From Mercurialis annua (lineage: Eukaryota; Streptophyta; Magnoliopsida; Malpighiales; Euphorbiaceae), in contig NC_065573.1 of the NCBI RefSeq assembly GCF_937616625.2, positions 16,879,001 through 16,943,000 of the forward strand: a DNA stretch of 64,000 bases, written 5' to 3'. Below, piece by piece: positions 56,480 to 64,000 of the stretch (positions within the stretch are counted from its first letter, which is position 1; every line of letters starts with the position of its first letter). The translations under genes and the position numbers were made by a program. The notes under the pieces were generated by a model. It was not told the origin of the DNA, did no database searches, and saw only the letters and a list, made by a program, of their open reading frames with translations.

Positions 56480-56940
56480 AAAAAAAAATGCACCACTATT
56501 TTCAAGTATATTGATTCTATTAAAAGTTTCACTGCCCAAATCAAAAGAAATTATGTATTTTCGATCCACAAAATCCCCAATTCCATTAGCTAACCAATAT
56601 AAACACCCATCATTTAAAATGAACAGCAATTTCCCCTTAAGAAATGGAAAAATCTCCAATTTTCTCATCCAAATCAAGAATTCTCCAGGAACGGAACCTG
56701 CATGAATAAACTTCCACCCTAATTGACTTATAATCACAATCAATTAACACAGTCCTTTACAAGTTTATAATCACCAGATTCTTGATTGTAACCAAACCCA
56801 GTAGCCACCATCCAAACGGGATTCTTGGAGTCGTCGATTTCAATTTCAGGTCGCGGAGAACCATATATTGCTCAATTGAAATATTCCATAAAAAGAATTC
56901 GAAGCAATGAATCGGCGAAATATCAAGACAGAGAAGCTGT
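56480..56940 (-). pseudogene. Captured F-box protein fragment (F-box-associated domain)
   Basis: On the minus strand three consecutive frames give one F-box-associated-domain region: ISPIHCFEFFLWNISIEQY, then EIDDSKNPVWMVATGFGYN and QESGDYKLVKDCV, then QLGWKFIHAGSVPGEF, NDGCLYWLANG and KYIISFDLGSETFNRI. The order LWNPS-like, GFGYD..S.DYK, W+.I, NG.LYWLA, I.SFDL..E.F is that of the domain that recruits substrates in SCF ubiquitin ligases. No N-terminal F-box was found. Frameshifts near 56860 and 56735 make it a non-functional fragment. It lies wholly inside the MULE, so it was captured and moved with it. Confidence 0.82.
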
Positions 56941-57846
56941 AAATCTGTCCGCCGGATTTGGATGAGCTACACCTGACACCGCCATTGGAGGAGAAGCTGC
57001 CTCGCTGGATCTGTTGGTTGCTTCCGTCAGTCTGGAGAGAAGAAGATGCTGATTGCTACCGCCGCTATGGAGAGAAAAGAGCATGCCGCTGGTCTTGGGT
57101 CAGAGCTGTTGCCTCCGTTCATGGAGATTCTTATTTGGATTTCTGAAGACGATGATAAAGAACGTTAAGAATTTGAACAAAAATAAAAGAGATCATGTTA
57201 AGACACTTGTTTCTCTATTATAGATGAAGAAAAATAATAGATGAAAAGAAATCATAAAAAGTGACAGTGATGAAAAGAAATCATAAAAAGTGGTAGTGAT
57301 AAAAATAAATTAAAAAGTTTGGTATTGTGCGAAAAAAGAGTCAAATTGTGGTTTTTTTTGTTATTTTCTCTTTTTTATTATAATTAATATTAAATTAGTT
57401 AATAATTTCTTTTAAAGTAAATATAATATATTCGGTTATTAAATTTTTTTTCTATACTGAATTTATTCTTCTTTGGGTTTTATAATAACCATAATTAAAT
57501 AATTAACTTAATTTTATTAATAATATTTTTAAAAATAATAAGATAGAAATTTAAATAATATTATATTGACCAAACACAATATTTTAATTTTGTAGTTCAA
57601 TCAAACTAAAAGATATGTATTCCTACTAATTTGGAGACAATTTAGTTATTTTTTATATACTAAAAACTAAATTGGAAATAATTTAGCTACCTATTCTAAT
57701 TAGGACTTTAACTCTAATAATAATTAATTAAATAACTAATTAGTTAATGACTATAAAACCTTTATTTAGTAGTAAACTGAAAAGGATTATTCAGTAAATT
57801 TGCCTGTCCCCTCCCCCCCCATCCGTGCTTTTATATATAGTACTAG

Positions 57847-60180
57847 CGTTTCGCCACGTGCTACGCACGTGAGCGGCCTTTATATGACCCGTTATTTATA
57901 TTGAATATTATTAAATTATTGTAACTTTTTATTCAAATTAAAACTACGATATAAGTGATATTTATATGACCCGTTATATAAATTTAACATTTATTATATT
58001 ATTAAATATAATAATTTATTTTTAAATAATATCGTCACATATCATAATTTTAATTCATATATACCTGAACAGCCTCTAATTTGTTCAATGCTAGTTTTAA
58101 CAGCTGTCATTATACCGCCTCTATATTTCCTTCTATCAAAAAATAAAAATTAGAAATAGAATTAGAATTAAAATATAATATAAAAAATTAAATAACAAAA
58201 ATTAAAGTATATAATAAACTCTTTATTATTTATAAAGAATCTAACTTCAACACAAACATTAAAACTTAGAGTAATACTGAACTAAGGAAATTCTAGACTA
58301 TCAAATTTAAATGTTACTCCAATTTAAGTTTAAATATAAGTTTAGTTACAATAGGATTAGATTACCGAAAGTAAGGAAACTCCTAACTATCGAACTTAAG
58401 CTAGGATAACAATGACCTGAAGTTTTCAATAGATATATATCCTATAATTATAATAGTTATGAAAATATTAAAGCATTAAATTGTGCGTGTAAATATGCTA
58501 AACTCCTATTGAAGCATTGCCCATATTTAAAATATTGTATAATAATATATTTTTGTTTAATTTCTTAACCAAATAATTGTGTTGTAATTAAACTACCTTT
58601 CCATAATAAAGTTGAACTCTTAATTAATTACTATTTTTAAAAGTAATTTTTTTTTTCATTTGCTGTCTCATGTAGACTTTAATTTCTTACTAAAGTTAAA
58701 CTCTTAAATAATTTACTCTTAGTTAATTTATTCTTTATAAAATTATTAATATATAACGTGAGCGATATTTAAATGACCCGTTATAAAATTATAGAATATA
58801 AATAATATTTATGTGACCCGCTATATAATTAAAATTAATTAAATTATTAATTATGGCACGTTAACTATTTATTTAATTATAATTAGTTTTTTGGAGATGT
58901 AAAATTAGATTTTATGACCATAACATAAGAACTTGATTTTTCCAGGAAGATTCTTTGTTAGGCTACATGAGCCAAATTCATTATTTTCATATTTCCTAAC
59001 TAAAGGTTTTTTTTTTACCCACAACGTAGATGGTTTTATAGTTGTTGGTATAATTATTTACATTATAAGGAAACTAATCAAGAAAGAAAAGGAAATAACT
59101 TTTCACTTTTTTAAGTTGATGAGATATTACTCCTCTATTACAGAAGTCAATTTACACTATAATATATATATAACATGGGCTTAATACATAGTTTGACCTC
59201 TGAACTTGTACCCTTTTACCCATCTAACCCCTAAACTTAACGTCTCACCTATCGAACCTATGAACTTGTTAAATAATCCGATTTGACCCCTGAACTTGAT
59301 AAATATGCAAATATTGAACCCTTCGTGTCCACCTTTCACTTGAAACGTCCTAGCAGAAATTGTGTACGGATGGGTTCAATGTTTACGTATTTATCAAGTT
59401 CGGGGGTCAAATCGGGTTATTTAACAAGTTCAGGGGTTCAATAGGTGAGACGTTAAGTTTGGAGGTTAGATGGGTAAAAGGGTACAAGTTCAGGGGTCAA
59501 ACTATGTATTAAGCCTATAACATGCATTGTAAAACATAATAAAACATAAAATTAAAAATTAATCATTAAAAAAAATCATAAAAATGTTGTATAATTTTAT
59601 CATAAATTTAAAATAATAATTGCTATGAGTTATAAAAAAAATGAAACTAAACATACCACTTTAGCCGGGTCAACTTGTTTAGCAGAGGAACAAATTCACC
59701 AAACAAATGATGTCTAATGTGCTTGTCTTCTACTTGATGAATAAGAACAATGCCAAAATATCTATACAGATTTAGAAACCACAGTACTCCGTTTTTTCTT
59801 TTTCCTTTAGCTTTATTTATAGGGGTTTTTTTTCGTAATTATACAAGATAATATTACTATAGTCTATAGTCAATATTTAGAGTTTAACTCCTGTACTAAT
59901 TCTCAGATTACCGTAGTCTAGTTTTTGAAGTTTAACTAAATACTAATCCCTTTTATATTGTATTACTAATTCTCAGATTACCGAAGTCTAGTATTTGAAG
60001 TTTAACTAAACACTAATCCCTACTATATTGTATTATCATTTAAAATTAATCTTTTATTAACTTTATATTTTTAATATCAATTATACCCTTAATGAGACCT
60101 ATTATCGTGATTTTGCTTGTGTCCCCCCCTCGCTCTTATAGTATAGTTATAGATAGATAGATATAGATAGATAGATAGAT
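57847..60180 (-). mobile_element. Helitron type B region 3, with a MULE MITE inside
   Basis: It begins with the hairpin CCACGTGCTACGCACGTGAG and carries CTTTATATGACCCGTTATTT, ATTTATATGACCCGTTATAT, ATTTAAATGACCCGTTATAA and ATTTATGTGACCCGCTATAT. It ends near GTGTCCCCCCCTCGCTCTTA and a GATA-rich tract (60145-60180). It may consist of more than one unit. Confidence 0.45.
59178..59515. mobile_element. MULE-type MITE, 338 bp, TSD TATAACATG
   Basis: The left arm GGCTTAATACATAGTTTGAC and the complement of the right arm are identical over these 20 bases, continuing CTCTGAACTTGTACCCTTTT against CCCTGAACTTGTACCCTTTT. The 9-bp TSD TATAACATG is perfect (59169-59177, 59516-59524). Confidence 0.92.
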
Positions 60181-61340
60181 ATTGACAATTTTTTTTTTAA
60201 TTGAATTATAATATTTGCTCCTCTTAAATTATTTATGCTTTACTTCTAAATATATATGCTAGTGGTGTTTGATATGATGTGTAATTTGTTCACGTGTAAA
60301 TTTCGGAATGGTGACCTAAATGGATGGATTGAATTTTATGCTCCACCCCCTAACGGCCTAACCTGAAAATTTGGTATTTTATTAGTTTCTTTTAAATTAC
60401 AACACTATATAATTATTCTAAAGTTTGAAGTTGGTAACCATTGAAAGCCTAAGATCCGAATCAGAAAATTGCAATATTCTAATTTGTCATATCATGTGCC
60501 TTCAATCTCCTCTAAATTGACGAAATACTTACTAAATTAATACATGAATTCACACAATAACGTATCAATTCACACATTAACGTATCAATTCAAAAAAAAG
60601 TAAAACTAATAAATATCAGTAGACTATTGTCGCTAGTCACTTTATTTATATACCTCGCAGTTATATATATACTTTTAAATAATTAAATTAATTTTTTTAG
60701 TATTTTAAAATTAGCAAAGATCATTTTAATAACTTTTCTTTTTATAAATCTGTACAAATCTATTAATATTTTTTCCTCTCATAAAATATACCATATATTC
60801 TGCAGAATCATAAACTAATAAACATAAAATTAACAAACATAATTTAACTCTTCTTAGGCTAATTCAATTAGTATTCCAGGTCAACATAATATATAAGGGA
60901 GTTCATGTATATGTGATACATACCTTAGTAGAAGCACTAAATTTCTTTGATGAATTTTTTAGCTTTAGATTATATTTATCTTAGGTCATATTTAATAAGC
61001 AGTTACTCTTTTTATAGCAAAACCTAACACACGTATTCTAATTATATTAGTATTCCAACCATTTGTTTTGGAGTAAAAGTAGTACATAATTCTATACTGT
61101 AGTACACGTATTCTAATTGTTTTGGAGTAAAAGAGATTGATTTAAAATTGAAGACATCAACTAATAATTAAATTTATGTATTCGTAATTTTTTTAATTAT
61201 AGAAGGCTAATATTGTAATTTTGTCTGTCCCATCTCTTCACATTTATAGAATAGTTATAGATAGATAGACTAACATTGTAATTTTGCCTGTCCCCCTTCA
61301 CACTTATAGAATAGTTATAGATAGATTTAGATAAATATAG
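60181..61340. other. AT-rich intergenic stretch, no gene recognised
   Basis: The only structure seen is a direct repeat of about 60 bp at 61206-61330: TTGTAATTTTG(T/C)CTGTCCC, then TTATAGAATAGTTATAGATA. This resembles the 5' ends of the type B units at 54680 and 60110. Confidence 0.5.
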
Positions 61341-62040
61341 ATTAATTGAGTTATCAGGATGTTACAAACAAAACATCAATAACCGTAAAAGTTTTTACCC
61401 TAGAATTACAAGTGCTTAAGGATTTGAATAAAGAATCATTTCACCATCTCAACTTGGCACGAAATATCAAAAAAATCTCAAATTTGCAAAAATTGATCCC
61501 TTTTACTTTGAATTTGGCCAAATCGTATCAAATCTCTCCTCTCCCACTGTCATCCCAAGAGTGAAACACACTCTCTGATATTAATAATAAAAATTTAAAA
61601 TAATCCTTAATATTATCATATTCCTTAAAATAGCGATTGATAATTTTCAAACACCAATTTAAATTTTGTAATTTTAAAACTTCACAATGAAAACCAAAAT
61701 ACAGAATGATGTAATGAATCGAGTCGTACCGGATCATCCTGTCAAGGAGAATTTGTGGACTCGCCTAAAGAAGTCATAGCCGAGTATCTGAGGACTCGCT
61801 TGACACAGGAAATTCGAGAGGGTTCACTCAATCTCATTGATCACCGAATGCACTAAAATCAGTAGATCTCATATCTCAAATCTAACACATTTTGCCAAAT
61901 ATATGAGATTATGTATAGAGTTGGACCAAGTCCTTTTGATCTTTTAAATTTAACTTTGATATTCAATTTAAAAGTTCTAACATTGTTTATTAGTGCGTAG
62001 AAACTTATTAAAACAATCATGGATCGATTCGAAAGTTTCT
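61341..62040. other. Unassigned stretch
   Basis: Short frames occur on both strands without recognisable motifs. No transposon ends were identified. Confidence 0.4.
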
Positions 62041-62049
62041 ACCGAGAAT

Positions 62050-62745
62050 CAAAAAATAAAAAATCCCAAAGTTCCAGCTAAAAAGTTGCGGGCGCGCCTG
62101 TGAGCAGGGCTGGGTCCGAGGGCTGCTCGCCCAGACTTATGGCTGACTTCAGATCTGGAAAGGTTTTGAAAAATGGAGTCACCACCTAGTTCAACTAGAA
62201 AATGCCTTTTATACCGACTAGATAACCTTACTCGCTTATGGGTAAGGTTATCGTGCATTTGACCAAAAGACCGCGTACGTGGACCTTCCAGAGACTTGTG
62301 TCTTGGCTTATCAGTTACTGTATTTACTGGACATATTCGATTATCTCATTTAAATATTTAAAAGTAGGCCACATGATATAGTGCTGCAAATATAAACAAG
62401 TCTGAAAGCGGTAAACACATAGACTCGCATATGACTCAATCTAGACTGGTGTGAGCGGAGCGGAGTTCGGGGGCCGCTCGCCCAAAGCTTATGGCTGACT
62501 TCTCGATCTGAAAATGGTTTGAAAAATGGAGTCGCTACATAGTTCAACTAGGAAATGCCTTTTAACCGACTAGATAGCCTTACTCACCTCCGGTAAGACT
62601 ATCGTGCATCAGACCAAAGACTAGGGTTCGCGGACCTCCCCGAGACTCTTGTGCTTGGCTTATCTGTTACCGGCTTTATTTACTGGACATATTTGTTTTA
62701 TATCTCATCTCAATATTATAATCAGTTCACAGGATATGAAAGTTG
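62050..62745 (+). repeat. Tandem duplication of a unit of about 350 bp
   Basis: Two units (about 62050-62395 and 62396-62745) share CTTATGGCTGACTTC, GGTTTGAAAAATGGAGTC, TAGTTCAACTAG(G/A)AAATGCC, CGACTAGATA(A/G)CCTTACTC, TATCGTGCAT and TTTACTGGACATAT. A partial third unit follows (AAAGCAGTAAACACG, CGATCTAGACTGG, 62760-62805). It may be the untranslated part of an unidentified retroelement. Confidence 0.7.
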
Positions 62746-64000
62746 TAAATAAACATGTATGAAAGCAGTAAACACGTTTGATGCGCATATGACCCGATCT
62801 AGACTGGCATTTGAGTCAAGTAGCAAGTACTCCAAAGCATACATCTAACCTTAGAAGTTTCTAGCAAGTAGCATAAGTCTGGCTAGCCTGGATTGATTAC
62901 ATGCACAAAGCCTAAACTGGATATATAAGCGTGATTTGATTGATTTTATTAGGTGATCTTGAAAAACCTATACAACCATTACTACATTTTCGTGGTAGTC
63001 CTACGATGTCTAAGTGACGGGCCGGAATTGCATTAATGGGCCAATTTTAAGTGATTAGTCCTTTAGCCGGTTATTATTGGATTTGGAATGCGTTTGGAAA
63101 GCAGTAAACAGTATCAGCATACACAAGGGCAGTTGGATATACATATAAGGTTAGGAATACATTTAAACCCCGTTGACTTTGAGTGCTTGGCACTCGGCTT
63201 GATTTGACTGTTGGTTTGGTCGGATTTGGCTCTCCGTCGACATGGAATTTGACCGGCTCGTCGATACGAATCTACTGGTTTAAACCGGAGTTGATTAGGA
63301 GTCCGGATGAACCCAAAAATTGATCTAGAAGTTGCTGGTTAAATCAGGTCTGGTTCGATGGGCCCGGTTGACAGGGGAGATTTTAATAGCGGGCTTTGAG
63401 GCCCTAAAAACATAGGGTTAAGACCATTTACTATTACAAACAGGTCCTACAACTAAAAAAATATTTCTGGAATCAAACTGAGCCTAGTTTGGAATCCGGA
63501 TGAGCCCGAAAACGCGTCTGGAAGTCTGGATCGAAGCTGGAAGGATATGGAAGCGAATTTGGAGAGCTGAGGAGCGAAGAACACGGCGCCAACTTAAGCT
63601 GTCTGTGCTGGCAGGACAAGGTGGCGGCGCCGCCGGTTAAAATGGCGGCGGTAGGGCTTTTTGACAACAGTTTTCTGGATATTGTTTTGCTTCGTTCTTA
63701 CTCGTTTCAAGTCTGTTTCTCATGCAAAAGTAGTCAAAATCGCATAAAATCAAACAAGGAATCCAAATATGGCATAATAAAAGTGTTTAAAGCTCATTTA
63801 AACGAAATTATTTTCTGGGCAGCAAGTACGAAAATCGAGTTTTCATGGCAAAAAGTGCTAAAATCTCCTAGAAACATGCATTTTAAGAGCTCTAAATTAA
63901 ATGGATTTATATATTCTTGAACATGATTAATCACAGCAATTTAACATGTCTATCATCGAATTTCATGACAATATTTGAAAACATCAAATTTAGCTAATAT
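62746..64000. other. Unassigned, less AT-rich stretch to the window end
   Basis: It continues the base composition of the tandem repeat and contains AAAGCAGTAAACAG again near 63100. No coding motif was recognised; frames at 63473-63920 lack any family signal. Confidence 0.4.

Larger units (their letters stand above)
55371..57370 (-). mobile_element. Pack-MULE, copy B, 2000 bp, TSD TTTTTTAKT
   Basis: Ends are GAGAAAACAACAAAAATACC and TTTGTTATTTTCTC. The 9-bp flanks TTTTTTAGT (55362-55370) and TTTTTTATT (57371-57379) differ at one base. Its left 230 bp match the right end of copy A inverted, so it lies in opposite orientation to A and C. It carries a GATACAT-rich array and an F-box-associated-domain gene fragment in place of other sequence. 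Interrupting a Helitron unit shows it inserted after the array formed. Confidence 0.87.
55281..57842 (-). mobile_element. Helitron type A unit 4, split by MULE copy B
   Basis: The outer parts 55281-55370 and 57371-57842 together give one type A unit of about 560 bp. The MULE entered within ATATCAATTTTTT...TTATAATTAATATTA, which is continuous in units 1-3. Confidence 0.82.
51251..60180 (-). mobile_element. Head-to-tail array of Helitron-type units
   Basis: Read on the minus strand, at least six junctions show a GC-rich hairpin (CACGTGCGTAGCACGTGG or CACGTGCATAGCACGTAATG) about 8 bp before a CTAG (or decayed) end: 51253, 51808, 52599-52602, 53159-53162, 54724-54727, 55277-55280, 57843-57846. 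A hairpin followed by CTRR is the Helitron 3' terminus. Most junctions are followed within a few bases by TATATATAAAAGCACGG, the repeated 5' start. Two unit types alternate: type A (about 550 bp, GTAACGTAACTCGTCAA near the 3' end) and type B (ATGACCCGTTATA words). No Rep-helicase is encoded, so all are non-autonomous. Confidence 0.75.

Noticed and set aside
56475..56705. Plus-strand ORF starting MEKKNAPLFSS
   Set aside because: It is the complement of the F-box-associated fragment, whose family signature is on the minus strand.

Overview
The window is nuclear DNA of a flowering plant, very probably a eudicot. It is AT-rich, its one clear housekeeping gene has nine exons with GT-AG introns, and most of the rest is layered transposable elements of plant-specific types: Ty3/gypsy LTR elements, Mutator-like elements (MULEs), hAT, Stowaway-like MITEs and Helitrons. 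The species cannot be named from the sequence alone.

Host genes. A complete gene for the gamma subunit of the mitochondrial F1Fo ATP synthase lies at 14198-18302 (+, 9 exons, 330 aa). A decayed polygalacturonase gene (GH28) lies at 3939-5907 (-). A small single-exon gene of unknown function lies at 50215-50700 (+). Everything else that codes is transposon-derived or captured by transposons.

Layout. 1-1.04 kb: decayed Ty3/gypsy pol. 1.27-3.93 kb: solo LTR with target-site duplication (TSD) CCCTA, ending 7 bp from the end of the polygalacturonase pseudogene. 6.56-13.6 kb: a truncated LTR, then Tat-like gypsy remnants with small TGATGG...CCATCA LTRs and one antisense ORF. 14.2-18.3 kb: the ATP synthase gene with a 771-bp hAT-type element in intron 5. 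18.65-25.2 kb: a MITE split by a 1.95-kb MULE, then a Stowaway-like MITE split by a nearly intact hAT element. 25.2-30.1 kb: LTR remnants split by a MULE-like element that itself contains another MULE. 30.28-36.49 kb: a complete LTR element (TSD ATTAT) with no recognisable gag or pol. 36.78-44.60 kb: a two-gene MULE (TSD AATAATAAA, 253-bp terminal inverted repeats) holding a nested solo LTR. 45.5-49.9 kb: four further MULE-like elements. 51.25-60.2 kb: a head-to-tail array of Helitron-type units on the minus strand, itself hit by three MULE insertions. 60.2-64 kb: AT-rich DNA and an unidentified tandem repeat.

Main points. About a dozen MULE-type elements can be recognised, most by exact 9-bp TSDs. 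Three are members of one roughly 2-kb non-autonomous family (18769-20719, 45852-47862, 55371-57370), each with a GATACAT-rich core; the third carries a fragment of an F-box-associated-domain gene, so it is a Pack-MULE. The large MULE pairs a MuDR-type transposase gene with a convergent gene for a small tail-anchored GRF zinc-finger protein. Its transposase has lost the region expected to hold the catalytic glutamate. The solo LTR inside it contains ten imperfect palindromes whose stems change in a compensatory way. All coordinates and similarities were read by eye; no alignment or database search was run.
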